NCBI GenBank assembly: GCA_947628655.1
Contig: CANRAS010000009.1
Coordinates: 1-64,000, forward strand
Length of the DNA stretch: 64,000 nucleotides
Origin: an uncultured Clostridia bacterium
GTDB lineage: Bacteria > Bacillota > Clostridia > Oscillospirales > Ruminococcaceae
Reading direction: 5' to 3'
The position numbers and the translations under genes are program-made. The notes under the pieces are model-generated. The model did no database searches, was not told the origin of the DNA, and saw only the letters and a list, made by a program, of their open reading frames with translations. Shown here piece by piece: positions 42,912 to 51,120 of the stretch; position 1 is the stretch's first letter, and each line of letters opens with the position of its first letter.

Positions 42912-43538
42912 ATGGACGTTATTTTATTGAGAGCAGACGAAAAACTCACATGGAATGAAATCAGCGGATATATGGGCTGTTTAAGTCCGCATAGGCGGGT
43001 TGCCGTCGAGAAAAAGGCGCAGGACGCGGACAAGATAAACACACTTCTTTCAAGACTGCTTATAATCTCCGAAATCAAACGCCGAACGGGGTTATCGGAA
43101 AAGAAAATCAGTTTCACGCTCGGTTCGTTCGGCAAGCCGTATCTTAAAGGCGGGGAATTGCAGTTCTCGATGTCGCACACGCGCGGCGCGGTTTGCGCGG
43201 CGTTCGCGGACGAGGAAATCGGCGTTGACGCAGAGCGCCGCGACCGCACGGTAAAGAAGTCGATGTATAACCGCGTACTGACGGACGAGGAGCAAAAAGC
43301 GGTACATTCGGACGAGGATTTTATCCGCTTTTGGGTGCAAAAAGAGGCGTTTTTAAAACGTTTGGGCGTAGGAATTACGCGCGATCTGCGCGGCGTAAAT
43401 TCGCTTACGCTCCCCGATACAAAGGTTTTCGACAAGGGCGAATTTTTCATTGCCGTTTCGGGAAACGGAGCGCAGAGCGCGCAGATAACGGAAATCACCG
43501 TCAATGAACTGCTCGGCAGATTTACAAAGTTATGCTGA
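42912..43538 (+). CDS. 4'-phosphopantetheinyl transferase, Sfp type
   Basis: The 208-residue protein carries GVDAERRD (Mg-binding Asp/Glu) and FWVQKEAFLKRLG (the WxxKEAxxK motif). It loads phosphopantetheine onto carrier proteins. No peptide or polyketide synthase is in the window, and coupling to a GH5 gene is unusual. The start is directly after the GH5 stop. Confidence 0.93.
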   Translation: MDVILLRADEKLTWNEISGYMGCLSPHRRVAVEKKAQDADKINTLLSRLLIISEIKRRTGLSEKKISFTLGSFGKPYLKGGELQFSMSHTRGAVCAAFADEEIGVDAERRDRTVKKSMYNRVLTDEEQKAVHSDEDFIRFWVQKEAFLKRLGVGITRDLRGVNSLTLPDTKVFDKGEFFIAVSGNGAQSAQITEITVNELLGRFTKLC

Positions 43539-43544
43539 AATAAT

Positions 43545-43583
43545 AAGCGTATTCCCGCCTTTGGGAATACGCTTTTGTTTTTT
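43545..43583. terminator. Bidirectional terminator between Sfp gene and phage cassette
   Basis: The 12-bp stem AAGCGTATTCCC/GGGAATACGCTT is followed by TTTGTTTTTT. It lies between convergent genes. Confidence 0.85.
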
Positions 43584-44607
43584 ATTTCCGCTGAAGATAA
43601 GTCCAAATCGCATCGAGCGCGTCTTGAAATTCCAGACGGTGGACAACGGGATTGCTGTTGTTTTTGTTTCGCGAAAATAACTTCGCGGTGAGTTCGCCGT
43701 CATATGTATACTGAATTTCGCTAATATCAATCGGCGTTTGCGAACCGTCTATATCTTCAAACAGGATTAAATCCCCGCTTTCGAGATAGGGCAGTCCGCG
43801 CATTTCAATTTCCGCGCCGTAAAAATACAAGGGGTCTAACTGTTTTCCTATTGCGTCTACAATGTCCTGCGTCATAAACGGGCAGTAGAGTTCTATAACC
43901 GACAATCCGCTTTTAGTGCCGTAAGTTAATATCTCCGACAATGTGCTTACGCGCAGTCCGCTGATACGCGCGCGGGTGATGTTCTTTGTGACATTAAAGC
44001 AGTTCTCCGCAGTCAAAACCGCCCTCGGCATTGACGAATAGCTTTTGAAAACGAGAACGCCGTTTTTGTCTATCTTCGCGCACGCGCAGTTCAGCGCGGC
44101 AATGTGACCTATTATCTGCCTTATCGACGCGCCTTCGGGCTTGAACACGGGGTAGCTTTTGCATACCCCCGAAAATTTCAGCCCCGTATAATTGCAAATC
44201 GCGCTTAACAGCGTATCGGAATATTTATAAGCGGACGCGGGGATACTTTCGTCCGGGTCAACGTCGAGTTCGTATAATTTGTCATAGCAGGCGAACGTCG
44301 AATATTTCCCGCGAAAGTATCTTCTCGCGACATAGAATGTTCCGAGCGAGAACCATTCCGAGCCGTTTATCCTGATGTACGGGCGCACCTCGGTGTGAAC
44401 ATCGGGCGTTTCATCACATTCGACTGTAAAAGTAAACCCGTTCGCAATTGCCGTGCCTATTGTAAACCAGTTCGGGTGCGTTATATCGTCAAATTCAAAC
44501 CGCAGAAGTTTGTCGTCGTTATATGTCGTGTTTCCCATTTCAATTCGGCAGTTTATCCTGCGCCCGCTTTCTTTCGAGAGTTCCTTAAACTGTTCTGTAG
44601 CGTCCAT
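43582..44607 (-). CDS. Phage tail/baseplate-like protein
   Basis: This 341-residue protein is the last gene of the phage cassette. It starts MDATEQFKELSKESGRRINCRIEMGN and contains DDITHPNWFTIGTAIANGFTF and YIRINGSEWFSLGTFYVARR, a pattern that I associate with Clostridial prophage tail or hub proteins. Exact role unclear. It lies 9 bp after the 114-residue gene. Confidence 0.7.
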   Translation of the reverse strand: MDATEQFKELSKESGRRINCRIEMGNTTYNDDKLLRFEFDDITHPNWFTIGTAIANGFTFTVECDETPDVHTEVRPYIRINGSEWFSLGTFYVARRYFRGKYSTFACYDKLYELDVDPDESIPASAYKYSDTLLSAICNYTGLKFSGVCKSYPVFKPEGASIRQIIGHIAALNCACAKIDKNGVLVFKSYSSMPRAVLTAENCFNVTKNITRARISGLRVSTLSEILTYGTKSGLSVIELYCPFMTQDIVDAIGKQLDPLYFYGAEIEMRGLPYLESGDLILFEDIDGSQTPIDISEIQYTYDGELTAKLFSRNKNNSNPVVHRLEFQDALDAIWTYLQRK

Positions 44608-44616
44608 TTGTTCACC

Positions 44617-44961
44617 TCACCTTTGTTTCATTTTAAGTTTTACGCCGCCGTACATCAAAACGCCGTTTATCGTTTTCACGGCGGCGGCAGGCTCGTCGGA
44701 AATATGAAAATCCGCCGTCACTTCGCCCTCAGGCGCATTGAACGTCACCGTGACGAAAATGTTCTGAGAAAGTTCGCGCAGAGTTTTAAGTTCGTTTTCG
44801 CTCATCAGCCCGAACGATACGACAAGCGCGTATTTTCGGGCGACAAGGTCGATAAGCATATCGCCGCGCGTATTGTAGCGTATTTCCGTTCGGCGAAGTT
44901 CCCTGTTGATTTCAAGTTCCGTTATATTAGTGAAAACCTCGCCGTTTATCGTGATTTTCAT
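44617..44961 (-). CDS. Small phage tail-associated protein
   Basis: The 114-residue protein begins MKITINGEVFTNITELEINRE and has a beta-rich look. It overlaps the previous gene by 4 bp (ATGA). It is probably a tail or baseplate component by position; I do not recognise a named family with certainty. Confidence 0.65.
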   Translation of the reverse strand: MKITINGEVFTNITELEINRELRRTEIRYNTRGDMLIDLVARKYALVVSFGLMSENELKTLRELSQNIFVTVTFNAPEGEVTADFHISDEPAAAVKTINGVLMYGGVKLKMKQR

Positions 44962-45293
44962 AATCCGTCATCTCCTATTCTTTTTGCGGTGAATTTACAG
45001 TGGTGAGGTTCGCCGTCGGCATAGCAGATTTTCTTTTGCGTTATCGTATAACGCACGCCGCGAAAGTCCACCCGCGCGCCGACGGGAAAATCCGCCCATG
45101 TGGAACGCCGCCTGTCCGCCCACACGGTAATTTCCGCGGCGCTTGAAACCGTAGTTTTCCCGTAGCTGTCAAGGCTGTCGGAGAGTTCAACGCGGACGTT
45201 TTTTATCGGCGTTTCGGAAAAGCCCGTCGCCGTCGGGAGAACGAGCGTTATGTTTTCTCCCAAAAGCGAGTTTGGAATGGGTTTAACTTTCAT
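44958..45293 (-). CDS. Putative minor capsid/head-closure protein
   Basis: Starting at ATG 45293 the protein has 111 residues beginning MKVKPIPNSLLGENITL, with DFPVGARVDFRGVRYTITQKK; this fits the putative minor-capsid family of Firmicute siphoviruses. A longer frame to 45533 runs through the upstream gene and is rejected. Overlaps on both sides by 4 bp show a packed operon. Confidence 0.75.
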   Translation of the reverse strand: MKVKPIPNSLLGENITLVLPTATGFSETPIKNVRVELSDSLDSYGKTTVSSAAEITVWADRRRSTWADFPVGARVDFRGVRYTITQKKICYADGEPHHCKFTAKRIGDDGL

Positions 45294-45643
45294 TCCGCCA
45301 CCTCCGCAATAGACGTCAGGCACCCCGCCGCGCAAAGCAGGCGTTTTGCCGTCGGAGAAATTTCCGCGCTTTTCTGTTCGCCGTCCTCCGTGTATGAAAA
45401 ATCGCCTACAGAAACGCGCGACAGCTTTCCGCCCTGGCTTTCGTTCAGCAAAACGGCAGACTGAAACGCCGCGGCTTGCTTTATAAATTTCTCGTTTTTC
45501 TCGGACAGCATTCGCGAAATATCGCGCCCGCAAAGCGAGGATAAAACATATTCGGCGCGTTTAATACAGCCGTCAAGAAGTTCCAAATCCTCGTCTGCGC
45601 AGGCAAAGCCCATCTCTTTAAATTCTTCCGTTGTAATTATCAA
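45290..45643 (-). CDS. Phage head-tail connector (gp6/gp15-like)
   Basis: The 117-residue, mostly helical protein begins MIITTEEFKEMGFACADEDLE; size, helical pattern and place directly after the capsid gene fit a head-tail adaptor. Confidence 0.75.
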   Translation of the reverse strand: MIITTEEFKEMGFACADEDLELLDGCIKRAEYVLSSLCGRDISRMLSEKNEKFIKQAAAFQSAVLLNESQGGKLSRVSVGDFSYTEDGEQKSAEISPTAKRLLCAAGCLTSIAEVAE

Positions 45644-45723
45644 CGTAATCCCTCCTTATAAACCGCATAAACGGCGCGGCTTTTGCCGCGCCGCCTTTCC
45701 AATGGTGTTGAAATACTAAGTAA

Positions 45724-46617
45724 TTATTCCGCGGCGGGTTCTGTACAAACCGCGATTGCCGCTTTCTTGTTGTCGGGGATAAATATGTCGTGATATTTGC
45801 GGTAGTCTATATCCCACGCGTCGGCGAATTGGTTCTGTTCGGGAGTGATGATTTTCAGATTGTCGGTCTTTGAAATGGCGATAGGCGCGGTGCGTGGGCA
45901 GATAATCCAGTTTATCTGCTTTGCGTCGCCCTTTGCGGAAAAACCGTCCTCGCTGTCAAAATCATAGCCCGTTTTCATTCTCGCGGACGGCACGGGGATA
46001 ATAGATACGCCGTTAATCGTCTTGACAGCAAACTCAAGTTCTCCCTGCGAGAAATTGCCCGCGTCAAGAGAATGTGTAACTTCGCTTGAAAGCATAATCA
46101 TATCGTAAACGGGACGCGACATCGCTATTACAAGTTCGCCCTCGCCGCCTGTCACCTCGCGCACTTCGCCGAGCTGTCCGAGCAAAGTGGAAAGCACGGT
46201 TTTCTTGTCGGGAGTGTATTCCTTAGTAATGGAGGCGTTTGTCGAAAGCGTAGAGTATCTGTAAGCGTCAATTTCGGGAATTACTTTAACTCTCTGAAAT
46301 TCCGCCGCGATATTCGCCGCCGCAAGCCCAAAGCCTGTTTCGTCAACGTCGAGCGCGTCTATACGCAGGCGCTTGCCGCGGTCCATACTCATAACGCGGG
46401 TTTCGTAGGTGTAGGTAATAGGGTTCGTCGTGTAGCCGTCCGTGCGGTTGTACGTTCCCAAGCCTTTAAGCGTTATCTTCGGTATCTTGATTTCATCGCC
46501 GCCGTTGTAAATCACCTGCGACGCGTTTTCCTCCATCCAGCCCGAAGTAGAACCCTCGATAATCTGCTTGTCGAGTTCCTTTTGAAAAACCTTTGCATAC
46601 TCAATATTATTTGCCAT
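45724..46617 (-). CDS. HK97-like major capsid protein
   Basis: The 297-residue protein begins MANNIEYAKVFQKELDKQI and shows the features of short HK97-fold capsid proteins without a protease delta domain: VIYNGGDEIKIPKITLKGLGTYNR, the E-loop MDRGKRLRID, and late AINWIICP/KIITPEQ-type strands. The separate scaffold-like gene upstream fits. It would form the shell. RBS AAGGAGG, stronger than those of the neighbours. Confidence 0.88.
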   Translation of the reverse strand: MANNIEYAKVFQKELDKQIIEGSTSGWMEENASQVIYNGGDEIKIPKITLKGLGTYNRTDGYTTNPITYTYETRVMSMDRGKRLRIDALDVDETGFGLAAANIAAEFQRVKVIPEIDAYRYSTLSTNASITKEYTPDKKTVLSTLLGQLGEVREVTGGEGELVIAMSRPVYDMIMLSSEVTHSLDAGNFSQGELEFAVKTINGVSIIPVPSARMKTGYDFDSEDGFSAKGDAKQINWIICPRTAPIAISKTDNLKIITPEQNQFADAWDIDYRKYHDIFIPDNKKAAIAVCTEPAAE

Positions 46618-46633
46618 AATAAAATTCCTCCTT

Positions 46634-46766
46634 ATAGTTTGTAGTTTGATAGTTGCTAGTTGTTAGTAATGCCTGCCCTGCCGCGCCTTTTCCCGTTGAT
46701 AACCTCACAAGCTAACGCCGTGGCAAGCGGTCTAACTAATCTCTGACAGCTATTCTCTAATAACTA
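46634..46766. repeat. Heptad island 8, inside the phage cassette
   Basis: The only wide gap in the cassette is filled by plus-strand 7-mers on its left (TAGTTTG, TAGTTTG, ATAGTTG, CTAGTTG, TTAGTAA) and minus-strand 7-mers on its right. The right side contains TTAGAGAATAGCTGTCAG (46743-46760, minus), almost identical to island 4. The scaffold gene stop forms the right edge. Confidence 0.7.
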
Positions 46767-46771
46767 ATTGT

Positions 46772-47188
46772 TCAGCGCGTTGAGAAAATTCTGCGTATCG
46801 CTGAAAATCCGTCGGTTGTACCCGCATTTTCGGCGGAAAATTGGGGCAGTTCGCGGCTCGTCATCTTGAAGTGCGGATAAGCGTCGATTATCTCGCCTGC
46901 CGCGTCGTCGGGGGATTTCCCCGCAAGGCACAAGCCGTAAGCCATTGCCGCGCCGCTTTCCAGCTTTTCGGGAAGTATTCCGAGCAAAAGCAGTCTGACT
47001 TTGATTTGCTCTTTTAAAAGTTCCGCTTGAAGACTGCCGACCTGCTCCAAAAGCGCCTGCTTTTCGGCGTCGTTTTCCTGCTCGTTTGCGGGTTCGCTGT
47101 CCGCGATTTCCGCGGTATCGGTAAGATCCCTCTGTTCGTCCGCAAGGCTTGCGGTATCCGTTATCATTTCGGACGTTTCGTTATTCAT
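46772..47188 (-). CDS. Phage scaffold-like protein
   Basis: The 138-residue protein is acidic, with a coiled-coil centre (ENDAEKQALLEQVGSLQAELLKEQ, about 38-62), as in capsid scaffolds, and lies between portal and capsid genes. It overlaps the portal gene by 8 bp. Confidence 0.75.
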   Translation of the reverse strand: MNNETSEMITDTASLADEQRDLTDTAEIADSEPANEQENDAEKQALLEQVGSLQAELLKEQIKVRLLLLGILPEKLESGAAMAYGLCLAGKSPDDAAGEIIDAYPHFKMTSRELPQFSAENAGTTDGFSAIRRIFSTR

Positions 47189-48551
47189 CGTTATCCTCCT
47201 TTATCATATTTTTCGCCTCGTCAAGCGATATGCCGTAAATCTCCGAAAGCGCTCTCGCTTTCGAGATAAGCCCGCTTGAATACAGCGTTTTCGCGCGTTC
47301 CGCTTTCGTGTTTTCGTCCTCGCAGACGCCGTCTGCAAAACGAATGTACACGTTTTCCTTTGCACGGCTTGAAAGTTCCCCGGACATCTTTCCGAGCAGA
47401 CAGATGTTTTCGCACACGCGTGTTATTCCGTCGGCAATCAGTTTACGATAGAAACACGCGGTACGATAAGTACGGCTGTTTCGGCTTATCACCTCGGTCG
47501 CGGTGCGGAGCGTTCCGCTCTTGTAGGAAAGCGTTCCCTCCGACAGACCCGCCTGCATACAAAGCAGGTCGAGCAGTTTGTCAAGCGCCTCGATGTGTTC
47601 GGGAACGCGCAGTGCGGAAGTGTTGTCGGTGATTTTCAGTTCCTCGGCGTCCGATGTCGAAAACGCCTCGAAAACCTCGTCGTTCACGTTGAAATAGCGT
47701 TTAAGTTCACCGTTTTCGTCATACTCTCCGCGCACGGCATAAGACGGCACGATTATGCGCTTTTTGCCGAGTATGAACTCCCGCGTAAGGCTGTCGAACA
47801 CAACGTCTATAGCCTTTAGGGTATCCTCGCAGTCCGCATAGACGGAGCCTCCGAGAGGCGGGCAGTCGCGGTTCTTTCCCGCGCCCGTGCGAAAGTATAC
47901 AAATAGTGGCTTTGTAAGTCCCTTTATTACGGTCTTTTCTTGCATTTTAGGGTAAAGCTCTGACAAATCCAATTCTCTTCCGTTCTCGTTGAAGAGCTTG
48001 TTTTCGATTATAAGACCGTCGCTTGCAACTTCCTGCGTTTCGGCGAGAAGATAGCTTTTGCCGTTTTCCACAAGGCGCGAACCGAACGCTCCGCCGTATA
48101 TCCCGCGCCCGTTCCATTTAGTAGGAACAAAGCCGTCGGCGGTGATAAAGTCAAGCCTTACGCCTTGCTTGCCGCTGTAGACCTTGATTACTCCCCCGCC
48201 CAGCGCGAACGCCTTTTCGAGAAAGTCGGGAAAACGTTCCGCGAAACAGTTTTCGGCGAGTACGCTTTCCAGAAACGCCTGTGTTTCCTTGTCGGAACAG
48301 GCGATTTCCGTGCTTTCGGTAAAGCACAGCCTTGAAAGTTCCGCGCAAAGCGCCTTTGCAGCACCCAGCGCCGCTACTTTTCGCATACCGCCGTTCATAC
48401 CGCCCTTTCGCGTGTGCCGCCATTCGCCGCCGCCGTTGTAGATGTCAAGCCACCTTTCAACGGCATTTCCGTTTTCCGCGGCGACAGCGGCGGTCGTGTT
48501 TTGGGAAAATCCGCGTTTTCCGAAAAACAGATTTTTCAGATCCAAAGTCAT
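47181..48551 (-). CDS. Phage portal protein (SPP1 gp6-like)
   Basis: The 456-residue protein has the portal pattern: N-terminal ERWLDIYNGGGEW, a central wing/stem region with TLKAIDVVFDSLTREFILGKKRIIVP, and a late helical part with TATEVISRNSRTYRT. It would form the dodecameric DNA gate. It heads the cassette; no terminase gene is found upstream. Confidence 0.88.
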   Translation of the reverse strand: MTLDLKNLFFGKRGFSQNTTAAVAAENGNAVERWLDIYNGGGEWRHTRKGGMNGGMRKVAALGAAKALCAELSRLCFTESTEIACSDKETQAFLESVLAENCFAERFPDFLEKAFALGGGVIKVYSGKQGVRLDFITADGFVPTKWNGRGIYGGAFGSRLVENGKSYLLAETQEVASDGLIIENKLFNENGRELDLSELYPKMQEKTVIKGLTKPLFVYFRTGAGKNRDCPPLGGSVYADCEDTLKAIDVVFDSLTREFILGKKRIIVPSYAVRGEYDENGELKRYFNVNDEVFEAFSTSDAEELKITDNTSALRVPEHIEALDKLLDLLCMQAGLSEGTLSYKSGTLRTATEVISRNSRTYRTACFYRKLIADGITRVCENICLLGKMSGELSSRAKENVYIRFADGVCEDENTKAERAKTLYSSGLISKARALSEIYGISLDEAKNMIKEDNDE

Positions 48552-48824
48552 TCCTCCTTTATATTTTTTACAGTACTGTCAATGCCGCCGCCAAAACCTG
48601 CAAAGCGCGCCTTTTTCGCAAAGTATGCGGGGACGGATCCCGCTTTTCTTCGCTGAACTTATCGTACAGCAAAGCAAACTGCACAAAACTGCACGATTAA
48701 TTTTTCTGAATTTTTTTCGGAAAACACTTGCAAAAATCGGCTAAAAGTAGTAATATGTAAGTAGAGATTGGCGGTTTGGAGTTTTAAACTTGCAAATCAC
48801 AAGCAAACGGAGGCGAAAATTCTT

Positions 48825-49685
48825 ATGGGTGACGATTTGCTCAAAAAAATAGAGGACAGGCTTTCCGGCTTTTCCAAAAGCCAGAAGTTAATCGCGAACT
48901 TTATTCTTCAGCATTACGAAAAAGCCGCGTATATGACCGCGCTGAAACTCGGCAGCGCCGTCGGAGTAAGCGAATCCACGGTCGTGAGATTTGCTATTGA
49001 ACTAGGCTTTGAGGGCTATCCTCAGCTTCAGCGTTCGCTCCAGAGCCATATAAAGAATAAACTTACTTCACTCCAGCGAATGGACGTAACGCGAAACAGA
49101 ATAGGCGGCGACGACCCGCTTACGGGCGTTTTAAATCAAGACATCGAGAAAATTCGCCGAACCCTTGAAACCGTCAACCGCGAGAGTTTTGACAACGCGG
49201 TCGCGACGATAATCGCCGCACGGCGCATTTACATTCAGGGCGCGATGAGTTCGGGACTTTTGGCGAGTTTTATGCACTATTATTTAAGGCTGATTTTTGA
49301 TAAGGTGACGTTAGTCGGCGCTGTCGGCACGGCGGAACTGTATCAGCAGATGATACACATAGGCGAGGGCGATTTGCTTATTGCAATGAGTTTTCCGCGC
49401 TATGCGAAAAGCACTATAGAGGCTTGCCGTTTCGCGCATGAAATGGGTTCGCAGATAATCGCGATAACCGACAGCGAAAGCAGTCCGCTGACGGAATTTG
49501 CGCACACATCGCTGTTCGCCGCGTCGGATATGGTGTCGTTCGTAGACAGCCTTGTAGCCCCGATGAGCCTGATAAACGCGCTTATAGCAACGGTTTCAAG
49601 CGCGAACAGATGCAGAGTAGAACAGACGTTCGGCAAGCTGGAGCAACTTTGGGACAGCAACGGAGTATACAAGAAAGATAGTTAG
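48825..49685 (+). CDS. RpiR/MurR-family regulator (HTH + SIS)
   Basis: Starting at ATG 48825 (RBS CGGAGG 11 nt upstream) the protein has 286 residues: an N-terminal HTH_6 domain (about 1-80, with GVSESTVVRFAIELGFEGYPQLQ) and a SIS sugar-phosphate domain (about 110-250, with IYIQGAMSSGLLASFMHYYLR). It senses a phosphosugar and controls sugar or amino-sugar genes. Target not obvious; it is flanked by the phage cassette and a flavoprotein. Confidence 0.93.
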   Translation: MGDDLLKKIEDRLSGFSKSQKLIANFILQHYEKAAYMTALKLGSAVGVSESTVVRFAIELGFEGYPQLQRSLQSHIKNKLTSLQRMDVTRNRIGGDDPLTGVLNQDIEKIRRTLETVNRESFDNAVATIIAARRIYIQGAMSSGLLASFMHYYLRLIFDKVTLVGAVGTAELYQQMIHIGEGDLLIAMSFPRYAKSTIEACRFAHEMGSQIIAITDSESSPLTEFAHTSLFAASDMVSFVDSLVAPMSLINALIATVSSANRCRVEQTFGKLEQLWDSNGVYKKDS

Positions 49686-49740
49686 AGGCTGGAGGGTGGA
49701 TTGTGCGCACTGCGCGCTGTTCTAGCGGTTTTCTAAACTG
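49683..49740. repeat. Short heptad/hairpin island 9
   Basis: The RpiR stop TAG is the first element of a 7-mer run (TAGTTAG, AGGCTGG, AGGGTGG), followed by hairpin-forming GTGCGCACTGCGCGC and a reversed TAG-bearing stretch. Confidence 0.45.
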
Positions 49741-49755
49741 TAAAAAGGATTAAAA

Positions 49756-50988
49756 ATGTCGGATATAGTAATTGTCGGCGGCGGCGCGGCGGGAATGACC
49801 GCCGCGATATTCGCCGCGCAAAAAGGCGCGGACGTTTTACTGCTCGAAAAAAACGAACGTTCGGGTCGCAAACTTTCGATAACGGGCAAAGGGCGGTGCA
49901 ATGTCACAAACAACTGCGATTTGCAGACCTTGCTCGAAAACATACCGAACAACGCGCGGTTTTTGTACGGCGCGTTTTCGCGGTGGTCGCCCGCCGATAC
50001 AATGGCGTTTTTTGAGGAACTCGGCGTACCGCTTAAAACTGAGCGCGGACGGCGCGTTTTCCCCGTATCCGACAAGGCGGGGGATATTGTAAACGCGCTC
50101 GAAAAACGCTTGGGCGAATTAAACGTCACAATAAAGCGCGCCGACGTTCGTTCGCTTATCATCGAAAACGGCGCGTGCGTAGGCGTGAATACGCGCGGCG
50201 GGCAATTCCCCGCGAAAGCCGTGATTTTGGCAACGGGCGGTGCGTCTTATCCGAAAACGGGTTCGGACGGTTTCGGGTATACGCTCGCAAGGCAGGCGGG
50301 TCATACTGTAATTACACCGCGCCCGTCGCTCTGCCCGCTCGTGACAGCCGAAACGTGGGTAAAAAGCGCCGTGGGGCTTACTTTGAAAAACACCGCCGTG
50401 CGCCTTGTTTGCGATAATAAGGAGATTTACGAGGACTTCGGCGAGGTCGCGTTTACTAGCGACGGCATAGGCGGGGCGACTGTTTTAAGCGCGTCGGCGC
50501 ACATTCCGAACGGCGCGGAAAACCGCTGTTCCGTAACGCTTGACCTAAAGCCCGCGCTCTCCCGCGAACAGTTGGATAAACGTATCCTGCGGGATTTTGC
50601 GGAACTTCGCGGAAAGACGTTCGCCGAGAGTTTGCGGAAGTTACTGCCCGCGCAGATTATAGAACCTGTTTGCGCACTTGTGAATATTTCACCCGAACAG
50701 CGCGTAGATGAAATTACCAAAAAATCGCGCGAAGATTTGGTTAAAACGCTGAAATCTTTGACTTTGCACATCAAAGGCTTTCGCCCGATTGACGAGGCAA
50801 TCATAACGCGAGGAGGGGTGAACGTCAAGGAAATTTCTCCGAAAACAATGGAAAGTCGGCTTTGTAAAGGGCTTTTCTTCGCGGGGGAAATCATCGACGC
50901 GGACGCTTACACCGGGGGATTTAATCTCCAGATCGCGTTTTCAACGGGGGTTCTCTGCGGAACATCCGTTGCCGATTTCGTGAAATAA
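49756..50988 (+). CDS. HI0933/BaiN-type FAD-dependent oxidoreductase
   Basis: The 410-residue flavoprotein has the N-terminal dinucleotide site IVGGGAAGMTAAIFAA, KLSITGKGRCNVTNN typical of the HI0933 family, VILATGGASYPKTGSDG, and a C-terminal FAGEIIDADAYTGGFNLQIAFSTG that completes the FAD site. The family includes BaiN, a bile-acid-pathway reductase, but most members have no known substrate. In Clostridia it often precedes cmk, as here. Confidence 0.93.
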   Translation: MSDIVIVGGGAAGMTAAIFAAQKGADVLLLEKNERSGRKLSITGKGRCNVTNNCDLQTLLENIPNNARFLYGAFSRWSPADTMAFFEELGVPLKTERGRRVFPVSDKAGDIVNALEKRLGELNVTIKRADVRSLIIENGACVGVNTRGGQFPAKAVILATGGASYPKTGSDGFGYTLARQAGHTVITPRPSLCPLVTAETWVKSAVGLTLKNTAVRLVCDNKEIYEDFGEVAFTSDGIGGATVLSASAHIPNGAENRCSVTLDLKPALSREQLDKRILRDFAELRGKTFAESLRKLLPAQIIEPVCALVNISPEQRVDEITKKSREDLVKTLKSLTLHIKGFRPIDEAIITRGGVNVKEISPKTMESRLCKGLFFAGEIIDADAYTGGFNLQIAFSTGVLCGTSVADFVK

Positions 50989-51011
50989 ATTTGAAAAAAT
51001 TAAAAAACCCC

Positions 51012-51040
51012 TTGAAATTTTAATAAGATTGTGATATAAT
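51012..51040 (+). promoter_or_regulatory. Promoter of cmk-plsC-ispH/rpsA
   Basis: TTGAAA (51012-51017) and TATAAT (51035-51040) are 17 bp apart with an extended -10 (TGATATAAT). Confidence 0.85.
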
Positions 51041-51120
51041 GTGTTATAATGTTAAAAGGCAAAAAGGGCGAATTGTACCTTTTTTGACTTTACAAAATTT
51101 ACCTGTTCGGAGTGTTAAGA

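Noticed and set aside
42269..43606. 445-codon open frame on the minus strand
   Set aside because: It is antisense to the GH5 lipoprotein and Sfp genes, which have clear families; the antisense translation has no recognisable motif.
44958..45533. N-terminally extended form of the minor capsid gene
   Set aside because: The extra 80 residues lie inside the connector gene in another frame and look random; ATG 45293 overlaps the upstream stop as usual in the operon.
43582..48551. Encapsulin nanocompartment
   Set aside because: Portal, scaffold-like and connector genes accompany the shell gene, so a phage origin is the simpler reading, and no cargo enzyme is present.
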